This document shows positions 45,124-53,931 of a stretch of 64,000 nucleotides of DNA, piece after piece; positions within the stretch are counted from its first letter, which is position 1, and the number at the start of each line of letters is the position of its first letter. Where the stretch lies: the NCBI GenBank assembly GCA_027019165.1, contig JALUXC010000024.1, positions 558,001 through 622,000 of the forward strand. Direction: 5' to 3'. The position numbers and the translations under genes are program-made. The notes under the pieces were generated by a model. It saw only the letters and a list, made by a program, of their open reading frames with translations. It did not search any database and had not been told where the DNA came from. This DNA is from Pseudophaeobacter sp. (GTDB taxonomy: Bacteria; Pseudomonadota; Alphaproteobacteria; Rhodobacterales; Rhodobacteraceae).

Positions 45124-45497
45124 CACATTCTGCTCTTGTTCTTCTTGGCGCGACCATTACACAGGTTCACAGCGAAGTCTCCAATAGAATTGAGGATGTG
45201 GCATATCTCACACATGCCCGACTGCACAAATATCCCGCGTCGCACCCGGTTTTTCTGGGCCCTGAAAGGCGGCCCTTCATCACGCGTGGTTTTGCCGGGC
45301 GCTGAAACGCTCTTTACGGCGCGGTCCCTGGCCCGACTGCCAAAGGATAGCAGAACCATGGTCATTGCGCTTCTTTTGGACTTCGTTCTGTCAGGCATCG
45401 ACGAAAGGCGACCCTTCCCGTTTTCCATCAAATGCCTGCTCAACACCGGCCAAAGGAATGGACGCGTGCGTGATCGTTTTTGGCGCAAGGCCCGCAC
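45124..45497. other. Divergent intergenic region between adenylate cyclase and glycosyltransferase
   Basis: These 374 bases must hold both promoters; no clear consensus boxes were recognised. On the minus strand a 30-codon frame (ATG 45215, stop 45125-45123) ends in a TGATG overlap with the cyclase ATG and contains CEICH. It lacks a good ribosome site, so I leave it as an unconfirmed leader ORF. Confidence 0.4.
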
Positions 45498-46568
45498 GTG
45501 AAGGCAGAAGAACACCCACTCAGCTCCATGGTCATCGTGACCGACGCCTGGCACCCGCAGATCAACGGAGTTGTGCGTTCGCTGGACTACACCATTGCAG
45601 AGCTACAGCGCCGGGGCCTGCGTGTTGTGGTTATCCATCCCGGGCAGTTTCGCACCCTGCCCTGCCCGACCTATCCCGAAATCCGGCTGTCATTGACCTC
45701 CTCCCGTCGAATGCGCACCCTCTTGGCGCAGGCTCAGGCGGATCACATTCATATCGCAAGCGAAGGACCGCTGGGGGTCTTGGCTGCAGCCGCCTGCCGC
45801 AAGCTGCAGCGGGGCTATTCAACCAGCTATCACACCCGGTTTCCCGAGTATCTGGCAGCACGGGCGCCGGTTCCATTGGCTCTGAGCTACGCCTTGCTCA
45901 GGCGGTTTCACAATCGGGCAGGCGCCTGTCTGGTGGCCACCCCGGCCTTGCAGGAAGAACTGGCTACCCGCGGTTTCGATACCCTACGCCTTTGGCCGCG
46001 CGGCGTGGATGCAGAGCTTTTCCATCCGCGGCAGAAAAGCAATATCTTCAAAGATCTGCCCCGCCCGATCTGGCTGACCGTGGCGCGCGTATCCGTCGAA
46101 AAATCGCTGCCGGATTTTCTGGCGCTTGACCTGCCGGGCAGCAAGGTTGTGGTCGGCGATGGCCCGGCCCTCGCCAGTTTGCAGCGGCGTTTTCCCGATG
46201 CGCATTTCACCGGCGTGAAGGAAGGGGTGGAACTCGCCCAGCACTATGCCAGTGCGGATGTGTTCGTCTTTCCATCACGGACCGAGACATTTGGCCTCGT
46301 TCTGCTTGAGGCCTTGGCCTCGGGCTTGCCGGTTGCTGCCTATCCGGCCCGCGGCCCGTTGGATCTTGTATCGCCAGGACAAACCGGAGCATTGTCCGAA
46401 AGCCTGCAAACGGCAGCAATGGCGGCTCTTTCCATGGATCCAAAAGCCTGCCGCGCAGCAGCGCTACGCTATTCATGGACGGCTTGTACCGACAGGTTCC
46501 TGGACATCGCCCAGGATGTCGAAAACCGCAAACACGTCCCTTACGGCTGCATTGCCAATAGCGATTGA
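45498..46568 (+). CDS. GT4-family glycosyltransferase (MgtA/SqdX-like)
   Basis: A 356-residue GT-B enzyme. The N-terminal TDAWHPQINGVVRSLDYT is typical of GT4 lipid glycosyltransferases. The C-terminal donor site has the EX7E-type FPSRTETFGLVLLEALASG. It transfers a sugar from a nucleotide donor, probably to diacylglycerol or a phospholipid head group. The GTG start at 45498 follows AAGG at 7 bases; TTG 45480 is a longer alternative. Its nearness to the lipid kinase and fatty-acid genes suggests membrane lipid work, but it is divergent and alone on this strand. Confidence 0.87.
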   Translation: MKAEEHPLSSMVIVTDAWHPQINGVVRSLDYTIAELQRRGLRVVVIHPGQFRTLPCPTYPEIRLSLTSSRRMRTLLAQAQADHIHIASEGPLGVLAAAACRKLQRGYSTSYHTRFPEYLAARAPVPLALSYALLRRFHNRAGACLVATPALQEELATRGFDTLRLWPRGVDAELFHPRQKSNIFKDLPRPIWLTVARVSVEKSLPDFLALDLPGSKVVVGDGPALASLQRRFPDAHFTGVKEGVELAQHYASADVFVFPSRTETFGLVLLEALASGLPVAAYPARGPLDLVSPGQTGALSESLQTAAMAALSMDPKACRAAALRYSWTACTDRFLDIAQDVENRKHVPYGCIANSD

Positions 46569-46852
46569 AAGCCGCCGCCCGCGTACAGGATGTCGAAGCG
46601 ACAACAGTTCCGGCATCTCGAACGGCCGCAGACACACTGTGTGACGCCCTCAACTGCGGTCGATGCGATGCATCAGCCGCCCGTTGCGCTCTCAAGAGTG
46701 CAAAAAACGGAGGATTGAAACTGTATCGCCTTCGCCCGGCTTCTGCAACATCAACAAACGCTGACCAGAGCGAACTCTGGCACCATTCACGTCACACCTG
46801 AATGTGATCTCTGCTCAAAGCCTGCTGGGAAGCCAACCAAAGATTGGGCAAG

Positions 46853-46942
46853 TGGCGGGGAGACAGGGATTCGAACCCTGGGAACGCTCTCACGTTCAAC
46901 GGTTTTCAAGACCGCCGCATTCGACCACTCTGCCACCTCCCC
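46853..46942 (-). tRNA. tRNA-Ser (anticodon UGA)
   Basis: A 90-nt class II tRNA on the minus strand. The acceptor stem is GGGGAGG (46942-46936) paired with TCTCCCC, then discriminator G and an encoded CCA ending at 46853. The anticodon loop CTTGAAA carries TGA. The T-arm GGTTCGAATCC and the long variable arm typical of tRNA-Ser are present. Confidence 0.96.
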
Positions 46943-47192
46943 GGTCCGCAGGGGGTTTAGGCTGTGGGACGCACGCGCGCAAGTGAAAATCGCGCCGACT
47001 GAACCCACACTAAACAGGAAAGCACGCGGAAACATGCCAGTCAGCCGCCAATCCCAACAGTTTTGATCAACCGGACCGACCTCAGGGTTTTCATGGCGGC
47101 GCACGCAGGCTATCATTTGCGAAAAGCAAAACAAAGGCCGGAAAATCCGGATCAGGGCAGCGCGCCACTATGAGCATAGGCAGGGGAAGACC

Positions 47193-48080
47193 ATGACACA
47201 GGCCAAGTCAACCGGACCAGTGGGCGCGCGGATTGCGATTGCCGTGCTGAGCCTTCTTCTTGTCGCAGCTTGCGAAGACGGCAGCGGTTTGCCTTTCCTT
47301 CAAAAGAAGCCGACCTCCGAAGCGGCAGCGCCAACCTCCAACAGGACCCGCCTGATTGAGCGGGATGTCGAATCCCCTGATGTCTTTCAGGTGACCGAAG
47401 CAGGGCTCTGGGACGGGCGCCCCTCGCTGGGTGGTGTCTGGGTGGCGCATCCCGATGCACAGGACCCTGAACGTGTGATCATCCGCAACAGCGCGAACGG
47501 CAAATTCGTGATCGGCGCCCTGTTCAGGCGCGAGCGTGAGATACCCGGCCCCCGCATTCAGGCATCCTCTGATGCGGCGGCTGCGCTTGGCATGCTTGCG
47601 GGCGCCCCGGTCGAGTTGCAAGTGACTGCCCTGCGCCGGGAGGCCGCGCCTGAAGAAACTGCCCCTCCAGAGGAAGCACCTCAGGTTGGGGCTGAAGAGG
47701 CCACTGCGCCAGCCATCACCATCGAAGCTGCCGCACCCAGCGCTGTCTCGGAAACCGCGCTTGATCCCATCGCAGGAGCCGCCGCAGCAATTGACGCACC
47801 GGCGCCAAAGCCTGCCAAGCCAACTGCCGCAACACGGGTTTCGCCGCTCGACAAGCCATTCATCCAGATCGGCATTTTCAGCGTTGAGGCCAATGCAGAA
47901 CGCACCGCCGGTCAGATGCGCAACGCCGGTATGATCCCAACCGTCTACGAGCAATCCTCAAATGGCAAACCCTTCTGGCGCGTGGTGGTCGGGCCGGCCC
48001 AGTCAAAGGGGGAGCGCAGCCAATTGCTAAAAGGCGTGAAAGAGGCCGGTTTCTCGGATGCCTACGCCGTCACGAATTAA
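47193..48080 (+). CDS. SPOR-domain lipoprotein
   Basis: A 295-residue protein. A lipoprotein signal has lipobox LVAAC with Cys27, so it is membrane-anchored. The middle is Ala/Pro/Glu-rich and disordered (~155-215). The C-terminal ~75 residues are a SPOR domain (PFIQIGIFSVEANAERTAGQ ... FWRVVVGP), which binds glycan strands stripped of stem peptides at the division site. It precedes a D,D-carboxypeptidase gene by ~50 bp, consistent with a cell-wall operon. Confidence 0.88.
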   Translation: MTQAKSTGPVGARIAIAVLSLLLVAACEDGSGLPFLQKKPTSEAAAPTSNRTRLIERDVESPDVFQVTEAGLWDGRPSLGGVWVAHPDAQDPERVIIRNSANGKFVIGALFRREREIPGPRIQASSDAAAALGMLAGAPVELQVTALRREAAPEETAPPEEAPQVGAEEATAPAITIEAAAPSAVSETALDPIAGAAAAIDAPAPKPAKPTAATRVSPLDKPFIQIGIFSVEANAERTAGQMRNAGMIPTVYEQSSNGKPFWRVVVGPAQSKGERSQLLKGVKEAGFSDAYAVTN

Positions 48081-48134
48081 GCGCTGGTATTGCAGCCCCC
48101 ATACGTGCACCCACAGGACAAGGATGACACACCC

Positions 48135-49316
48135 GTGATCGATCTTGTAAGAGCCACCCTCAAGAGCACTATTTCTGCTGGCCTTTTCTTGGCTTTGAGT
48201 AGCGTTCCGGTTGCTGCTTTTGACACCAAGGCGCGCGCCGCTTTTGTTGTAGATCAGGGCACTGACACGGTGCTGCTCTCAAAGAATGCGGATGTCCCTC
48301 TGCCGCCCGCGTCCATGTCCAAGCTGATGACGCTCTACGTTGCCTTCGAAGCGCTGCGCGATGGCCGTCTGACATTGGATGAACGCCTTCCGGTCAGCGA
48401 ACACGCCATGAGCTATGGCGGCTCCACCATGTTTCTTGACACCACCGACCGCGTGCGGGTCGAAGATCTTATTCGCGGCATCATCGTTTTGTCAGGCAAC
48501 GATGCCTGCGCGGTCATTGCCGAAGCGCTGAGCCCCGATGGCACCGAAGCCGGTTTTGCCCGCTATATGACCAAGCGCGCGAGTGAGATGGGCATGAAGA
48601 CGGCCACCTTTGCAAACTCCAACGGCTGGCCCGCAGCAGGACATCGCATGTCGATGAAGGATCTGGGGATCCTGGCCGAACGGCTGATCGAAGATTTCCC
48701 TGAGTACTATCCGCTCTTTTCCGAGAAGACCTTTGAGTTTGATGGGCGGGCGCCTTCCAATACACGCAACCGCAACCCGCTGCTGTCGCTTGGCATCGGT
48801 GCCGACGGCCTTAAGACCGGGCACACCAGTGAAGCTGGCTATGGGCTGGTCGGCTCGGCCAAACAGGGCGATCGCCGGGTGATCTTCGTCATCACTGGCC
48901 TAGACAGTACCAAAGCCCGCGCAGAGGAGGCCGAGGCCCTCGTTAACTGGTCGTTTCGCCAATTTGCCAAGAAAACCATCGCCAAAGCCGGTGTCCCCAT
49001 TGCCGAAGCAGAAGTCTGGCGGGGCGCTGTACGATCGGTAGGACTTGTGCCTGCCGAAGATCTGGAAGTGCTGGTGCCCGCGCTAAACAGTGGCGAGGTC
49101 AATGCTGAGGTTGTCTATACCGGACCTATCGATGCGCCCATCCAAAAGGGGCAACAACTGGCAGAGCTCGTGTTTCAGCCGGATGAGTTGCCCGAAGTGC
49201 GCTTACCTCTGGTGGCCGCCAATGATGTCGCGGCCGGTGGCTTTCCGGTGCGGGTAAAAACCGCAGCCCAGGTGCTGATCAAACGTTTCCTCAATGGCCC
49301 CGAGGAGGCGATGTGA
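48135..49316 (+). CDS. D-alanyl-D-alanine carboxypeptidase (PBP5/6, DacC-like)
   Basis: A 393-residue penicillin-binding protein. It has a signal peptide (to ~29), the serine motif PPASMSKLM (SxxK), SGNDAC (SxN) and LKTGHTSEAGYG (KTG). The C-terminal beta-rich domain and final amphipathic stretch attach it to the membrane. It trims the terminal D-Ala from peptidoglycan stem peptides. The start is uncertain: GTG 48135 gives a clean signal peptide; GTG 48105 and TTG 48090 are longer options. Its stop overlaps the tmk start. Confidence 0.92.
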   Translation: MIDLVRATLKSTISAGLFLALSSVPVAAFDTKARAAFVVDQGTDTVLLSKNADVPLPPASMSKLMTLYVAFEALRDGRLTLDERLPVSEHAMSYGGSTMFLDTTDRVRVEDLIRGIIVLSGNDACAVIAEALSPDGTEAGFARYMTKRASEMGMKTATFANSNGWPAAGHRMSMKDLGILAERLIEDFPEYYPLFSEKTFEFDGRAPSNTRNRNPLLSLGIGADGLKTGHTSEAGYGLVGSAKQGDRRVIFVITGLDSTKARAEEAEALVNWSFRQFAKKTIAKAGVPIAEAEVWRGAVRSVGLVPAEDLEVLVPALNSGEVNAEVVYTGPIDAPIQKGQQLAELVFQPDELPEVRLPLVAANDVAAGGFPVRVKTAAQVLIKRFLNGPEEAM

Positions 49317-49966
49317 ATTCAGATCCCAATGCCGGACTGTTCATCACTTTTGAAGGGATCGACGGCTCCGGAAAATCCACCCAGTGCAAGCTTTTGGCAG
49401 AGGCTTTGGCCAAGGCTGGCCGTGACGTCGTGCTGACACGCGAGCCAGGCGGCTCTCCCGGCGCCGAGGATATCCGGCGCATGGTGTTGGAGGGCGACCC
49501 CGAAAAATGGTCCGCCGAGACTGAGATCCTGTTGTTCACCGCAGCACGGCGCGATCACATGGAGCGGACCATCGAACCGGCGTTGACGGCGGGAAAGATC
49601 GTCGTCTGCGACCGCTTTGCCGACAGCACCCGCATGTATCAAGGTCTGTCGCGGGGCGATCTGCGCGCGACAGTTGACCGGTTGCACGAGATGATGATCG
49701 GCCGCGAGCCGGATCTGACCTTCCTGATCGACATGGACCCAGGCATCGGCCTCTCGCGTGCAAAGGGGCGCCAGGGCACCGAAGAACGGTTCGAGGACTT
49801 TGGCCTCACCCTGCAGGAAAAGATGCGGGCGGGATTTCTGGATCTGGCGGATGAATTCCCGGACCGGTTCTGCGTTCTGGATGGTAACCGCCCGGTTGAG
49901 GTGGTCGCCCGCGATGTTCTGGCCCATGCGCGAGCCAAGCTTGCAGCCTCCGGAGCCGCCGCATGA
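49313..49966 (+). CDS. tmk: Thymidylate kinase
   Basis: A 217-residue dTMP kinase. The P-loop is FEGIDGSGKST, DRFADSTRMYQG is the DR(F/Y/H) motif, and the lid region lies near RAKGRQGTEERFED. It converts dTMP to dTDP for DNA synthesis. It starts with GTG inside the carboxypeptidase stop (GTGA) and overlaps holB by 4 bases, so the run is tightly coupled. Confidence 0.95.
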   Translation: MNSDPNAGLFITFEGIDGSGKSTQCKLLAEALAKAGRDVVLTREPGGSPGAEDIRRMVLEGDPEKWSAETEILLFTAARRDHMERTIEPALTAGKIVVCDRFADSTRMYQGLSRGDLRATVDRLHEMMIGREPDLTFLIDMDPGIGLSRAKGRQGTEERFEDFGLTLQEKMRAGFLDLADEFPDRFCVLDGNRPVEVVARDVLAHARAKLAASGAAA

Positions 49967-51081
49967 GCAACGAAGATGAGCTGCCGCGTGCCGATCAGGC
50001 CGCAGGTGCACCGCATCCACGGGAAACCCAGCAGCTCTTTGGGCAGGACAAGGCCGAAGCTGACTTTCTGACCGCCTTCAATTCGGACCGGCTGCACCAC
50101 GGCTGGCTGTTGACCGGGCCGCAGGGCGTCGGCAAGGCTACGCTTGTCTGGCGCATCGCGCGGTTCCTGCTGGCCACCCCTCCTGCCGAAGGTGGGCTGT
50201 TTGGCGCACCGCCGCCAGCAACCTCGCTCGACATCAGCCCGGACCATCCCGTATCGCACCGCATTCAGGCGCTGGCGGAGCCGGGGCTCGCGGCGATCAC
50301 GCGCAGCTACAACGACAAGGGCAAGCTGCGCGATCAGATCGTGGTGGATGACATCCGCGCACTGACGAAGTTCTTTGGCCTCTCCGCCACCGATGGTGGG
50401 CGGCGGGTGGTGATCGTGGATGCCGCCGATGAGATGAACCCCAGCGCCGCCAATGCACTCTTGAAAATGCTGGAAGAGCCGCCCGCCCGCACCACCATGT
50501 TCCTGATCTCGCACCAGCCCTCGCGGCTGCTGCCGACGATCCGCTCGCGCTGCCGCACCCTGCGCCTAGGCCCGTTGAGCGCAGAAGACATGCAGGCCGC
50601 GCTGGTGCAATCCGGGGCGGATCTGCCGGACAATCCGGATCATCTTGCGGCACTTTCGGCAGGGTCCGTGGGCGCGGCGCTGCGCCTTTTGAATCTGGGC
50701 GGGCTCAAGACCTATGCCGAGTTGGTGCAGATCCTCGATTCTCTGCCCCGACTTGACCGCCAGCGCGCTCTCGCCCTCGCAGAAACCGCCGCCCAGCGCG
50801 GTGGGGCCGAAAAGTTCGAATTGCTTCTGACCCTCGTGGAATTTGCCATGGCGCGCCTTGCTCGCACCGGCGCCACCGGTCAGCCACCGCAGCCCGAAGC
50901 GGCGATGGGCGAAGCCGCGATGCTGAGCCGCCTTGCCCCCGACCCGCACAAAGGGCGAGCATGGGCCGATCTGTCGGCCGAGGCAACCGCGCGCGCGCGC
51001 CACGGGCAGGCGGTGAACCTTGACCCCGCCGCGCTAGTTCTAGATACGGTTTTCAAGATGCAGGATACCGCGTCGCGCTGA
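49963..51081 (+). CDS. holB: DNA polymerase III subunit delta'
   Basis: A 372-residue clamp-loader subunit. Walker A-like GPQGVGKAT is near residue 51, and NPSAANALLKMLEEPPARTTM plus SRCRTLRLGPLS are typical of delta'. It forms the clamp-loading complex with gamma/tau and delta at the replication fork. The tmk-holB-tatD order is widely conserved, which supports the call. Confidence 0.94.
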   Translation: MSNEDELPRADQAAGAPHPRETQQLFGQDKAEADFLTAFNSDRLHHGWLLTGPQGVGKATLVWRIARFLLATPPAEGGLFGAPPPATSLDISPDHPVSHRIQALAEPGLAAITRSYNDKGKLRDQIVVDDIRALTKFFGLSATDGGRRVVIVDAADEMNPSAANALLKMLEEPPARTTMFLISHQPSRLLPTIRSRCRTLRLGPLSAEDMQAALVQSGADLPDNPDHLAALSAGSVGAALRLLNLGGLKTYAELVQILDSLPRLDRQRALALAETAAQRGGAEKFELLLTLVEFAMARLARTGATGQPPQPEAAMGEAAMLSRLAPDPHKGRAWADLSAEATARARHGQAVNLDPAALVLDTVFKMQDTASR

Positions 51082-51142
51082 CCCGCCGTTTTCTACGGGA
51101 TTTGCCGGGGGCTGCGGCGCAAAATGGCGACGAGAGACAGGC

Positions 51143-51955
51143 ATGAGCAGCAGCACCCTTCCCCAGATCACCGATAGCCACTGCCACCTGGATTTCCCGG
51201 ATTTCGACGGCGAGTTGGACCAGGTGATTGCGCGCGCCGCCGAGGCTGGTGTCACCCGCATGGTGACCATCTGCACCAAGCTCAGGAACGAACCAGCCGT
51301 GCGCGCCATCGCAGAAGCATACGCCCCGGTTTTCTACGCCGCTGGCACCCATCCGATGAGCGCGGCTGACGAGCCGCTTGTCAGCGTGGACGAGCTGATC
51401 TCCCTCGCCAACCATCCGAAATTCGTCGGCATCGGTGAGACGGGCCTTGATTATCACTACACCGCCGATAGCGCTGAAGTGCAGAAAAAGTCCCTGCGCA
51501 TCCACATTGAGGCTGCACGCGAAACCGGCCTGCCCCTCATCATTCATGCCCGCGCTGCCGATGATGATATGGCCCGCATTCTGGCCGAAGAGATGAAGAA
51601 CGGCAGCTATTCTTGTGTGATGCACTGCTTCTCTTCCTCGGCAGAGCTGGGCAAGGCTGCGCTGGATCTTGGGTTTTATCTGTCGATGTCGGGCATTGCC
51701 GCCTTCCCCAAAAGCCAGGAGCTGCGCGACATTTTTGCCGCCGCTCCCGTAGACCGCATTCTGGTGGAAACGGATGCCCCCTATCTGGCGCCGCCCCCCT
51801 ATCGCGGAAAGCGCAATGAGCCCGCCTACACGGCCCTGACGGCCAAAGTGGGTGCCGAGGCCTTTGGGCTGGACTACGCCGAGTTCGCCGCCCGCACCCA
51901 GGAGAATTTCGACCGGCTGTTCTGGAAGGTCGCGCAATACAAGGCCGCCGCGTGA
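51143..51955 (+). CDS. tatD: TatD-family metal-dependent hydrolase (3'-5' DNase-like)
   Basis: A 270-residue TIM-barrel hydrolase with the metal motif DSHCHLDF at the N terminus, GIGETGLDYHY, HCFSSSAELG and the closing ETDAPYLAPPPYRG. TatD proteins are Mg-dependent nucleases linked to DNA repair and turnover. It overlaps the next metallo-hydrolase gene by 4 bases. Confidence 0.94.
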   Translation: MSSSTLPQITDSHCHLDFPDFDGELDQVIARAAEAGVTRMVTICTKLRNEPAVRAIAEAYAPVFYAAGTHPMSAADEPLVSVDELISLANHPKFVGIGETGLDYHYTADSAEVQKKSLRIHIEAARETGLPLIIHARAADDDMARILAEEMKNGSYSCVMHCFSSSAELGKAALDLGFYLSMSGIAAFPKSQELRDIFAAAPVDRILVETDAPYLAPPPYRGKRNEPAYTALTAKVGAEAFGLDYAEFAARTQENFDRLFWKVAQYKAAA

Positions 51956-52752
51956 TGGCAGAGCTGCGCTTTACCATTCTGGGCAGCGGATCCTCTGGCG
52001 GGGTGCCCCGTCTTGGCGGCCATTGGGGCGACTGCGATCCTGAAAATCCGCGCAACCGGCGGCGCCGGTGTTCGATGCTTGTCGAACGGATCGGCCCGGA
52101 AGGCACCACCACCGTGCTGATCGATACCTCCCCTGACATGCGCAGCCAACTGTTGGACGCAGGTGTCGGGCGCCTTGATGCGGTTGTCTATACCCATTCG
52201 CACGCGGACCATGTTCACGGCATCGACGATCTGCGCATGATCGTCTTCAACATGCGCGCGCGCATCCCGGTCTATGCGGATGGCGACACGCAGAACGCGC
52301 TCCTGTCCCGTTTCGGATATGCCTTTGTGCAGCCCGATGGCTCCCCCTACCCGCCCATTCTGGATCTGCGCAGCATCGATGGTCCTTTTGTGATCGACGG
52401 ACCCGGCGGGGAGATCCCCTTTCGCCCCTTCGAAGTTGGACACGGCTCAATGGACGCGCTTGGCTTTCGCATGGGCGGGCTTGCCTATCTGCCAGATGTG
52501 GTTGAGATCCCGGACGCGGCCCTGCCCGAGCTGACAGACCTCGAGTACTGGGTGGTGGACGCCCTGCGCCGCACGCCTCATCCGACGCATTTCAGTATGG
52601 ATCAGGCGCTGGAGTGGATCGCCCGCATGAAGCCGCGCCGCGCCGTTTTGACGAATATGCATATCGACATGGATTACGCCACGGTCGAGGCCGAAACCCC
52701 CGATCACATCACCCCCGCTTATGACGGCATGGTGATAAGCATCCCCATCTAG
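51952..52752 (+). CDS. Metallo-beta-lactamase-fold hydrolase (PhnP-like phosphodiesterase family)
   Basis: A 266-residue cytoplasmic MBL-fold enzyme with LGSGSSGGVPRLGG at the start, an intact zinc motif THSHADHVHGIDDL, and NMHIDMDY near the end. It resembles PhnP, a cyclic phosphodiesterase. In this housekeeping setting after tatD, with no phn genes, the true substrate is unclear. GTG 51952 and ATG 51955 are adjacent starts. Confidence 0.88.
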   Translation: MMAELRFTILGSGSSGGVPRLGGHWGDCDPENPRNRRRRCSMLVERIGPEGTTTVLIDTSPDMRSQLLDAGVGRLDAVVYTHSHADHVHGIDDLRMIVFNMRARIPVYADGDTQNALLSRFGYAFVQPDGSPYPPILDLRSIDGPFVIDGPGGEIPFRPFEVGHGSMDALGFRMGGLAYLPDVVEIPDAALPELTDLEYWVVDALRRTPHPTHFSMDQALEWIARMKPRRAVLTNMHIDMDYATVEAETPDHITPAYDGMVISIPI

Positions 52753-52788
52753 AGCGGTGCGCCGCAGCCTCCCCATTAGGACCAACAC

Positions 52789-53721
52789 ATGCTGCAAAGC
52801 CTGATCGACGTCATCCTTCCCGTCTTCCTGGTTGTCGCCGCAGGCTATGCCGCCACGCGGCAGGGCTATTTCACCCAAGGTCATATCGAAGGGTTGATGA
52901 AATTCACCCAGAGTTTCGCCATCCCCTGCCTCTTGTTTCGCGCCATTGCCAATCTGGATCTGTCCAGCAGCTTTGACCCCATCCTGCTGATCAGTTTCTA
53001 CACCGGCGCAGGCATCTGCTTTCTGATCGGCCTATTCGGGGCGCGATTTATCTTTGATCGCGACTGGGAGGACAGCGTCGCCATCGGCTTTTGCTGCCTG
53101 TTCTCAAACTCGGTCCTTTTGGGACTGCCGATCACCGAACGCGCCTTTGGTGCTGACAACCTGACTGGCAACTACGCGATTATCGCCTTCCACTCGCCCT
53201 TTTGCTATGGGATCGGCATCACCGTGATGGAGATCGTACGCAACCGGGGCAGTGGCGGCGTTCAGATGGCCCGCTCTGCCCTCACGGCCATGTTCAAGAA
53301 TGTTCTGATCCTCGGCATTGCGCTTGGGTTTACATTCAATCTTGCGGGCCTTTCTGTGCCAGGTGCCTTGGACGACGCGCTGCAGCTTCTGATCCGCGCC
53401 GCCCTTCCGGGCGCGCTGTTTGCTCTTGGCGGCGTTCTGGTTCAGTACCGCCCCGAAGGCGATCTGCGCACCATCGCCTTTATCTGTGTCACAGCCTTGC
53501 TGGTGCATCCTGCCATTGTCTGGACCCTCGGCACCACGATGGGCCTGAAACAGGATCTGTTTCGCTCAGGCGTCCTGAACGCGGCCATGGCGCCCGGTTT
53601 CAACGCCTACATCTTTGCCAACATGTACGGCCGCGCAAAACGTGTGGCCGCATCATCGGTCCTGATCGCCACCGGAGCGTCAGTGCTCACCGCCTGGTTC
53701 TGGCTGGAGATCCTGATGTAG
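52789..53721 (+). CDS. AEC-family (auxin efflux carrier-like) transporter
   Basis: A 310-residue protein with ~10 helices in two repeats. Motifs are FTQSFAIPCLLFRAIANLD (N-terminal half) and GFNAYIFANMYGRAKRVAAS (C-terminal half). Bacterial AEC proteins move malate, malonate or other small organic anions. It starts 37 bp after the metallo-hydrolase gene and may be the end of that operon. A T-tract hairpin lies downstream (53820-53861). Confidence 0.88.
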   Translation: MLQSLIDVILPVFLVVAAGYAATRQGYFTQGHIEGLMKFTQSFAIPCLLFRAIANLDLSSSFDPILLISFYTGAGICFLIGLFGARFIFDRDWEDSVAIGFCCLFSNSVLLGLPITERAFGADNLTGNYAIIAFHSPFCYGIGITVMEIVRNRGSGGVQMARSALTAMFKNVLILGIALGFTFNLAGLSVPGALDDALQLLIRAALPGALFALGGVLVQYRPEGDLRTIAFICVTALLVHPAIVWTLGTTMGLKQDLFRSGVLNAAMAPGFNAYIFANMYGRAKRVAASSVLIATGASVLTAWFWLEILM

Positions 53722-53819
53722 CCCTGAAGGCACCTCGCCTCTTTGGGTCCTGCTATTGCGGCGTTTTCTCGCCCACATGCGGCTCACCCTTCAGGTCTCC
53801 GAATGGGCCAGAACGTTTT

Positions 53820-53861
53820 CCCGCAAAGCCTCACTGCTGCGGGCAGGCTGTTCCCTTTTTT
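53820..53861 (+). terminator. Hairpins with T tract between the AEC gene and metY (terminator or attenuator)
   Basis: AGCCT (53827-53831) pairs with AGGCT (53845-53849), and six T follow at 53856-53861. CCCGCA (53820-53825) can instead pair with TGCGGG (53838-53843), which excludes the first pairing. Further upstream CCTGAAGG (53723-53730) matches CCTTCAGG (53788-53795). This may simply terminate the AEC transcript, or be a leader controlling metY, whose ATG is 71 bp downstream. Confidence 0.45.
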
Positions 53862-53931
53862 ATGCAGCACGTTGTGCGAAACGGCAGGCTGCCGTAAACC
53901 TGTGGCAACCATTGACCTGAGGGAGAGAGAA

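Noticed and set aside
46853-46942. tRNA-Ser as an integration site for a genomic island
   Set aside because: No integrase gene and no direct repeat of the tRNA 3' end was seen; downstream genes are conserved housekeeping genes.
53722-53931. Naming the metY leader a SAM-II riboswitch
   Set aside because: I could not align the conserved pseudoknot core. Kept only as an unclassified structured leader.
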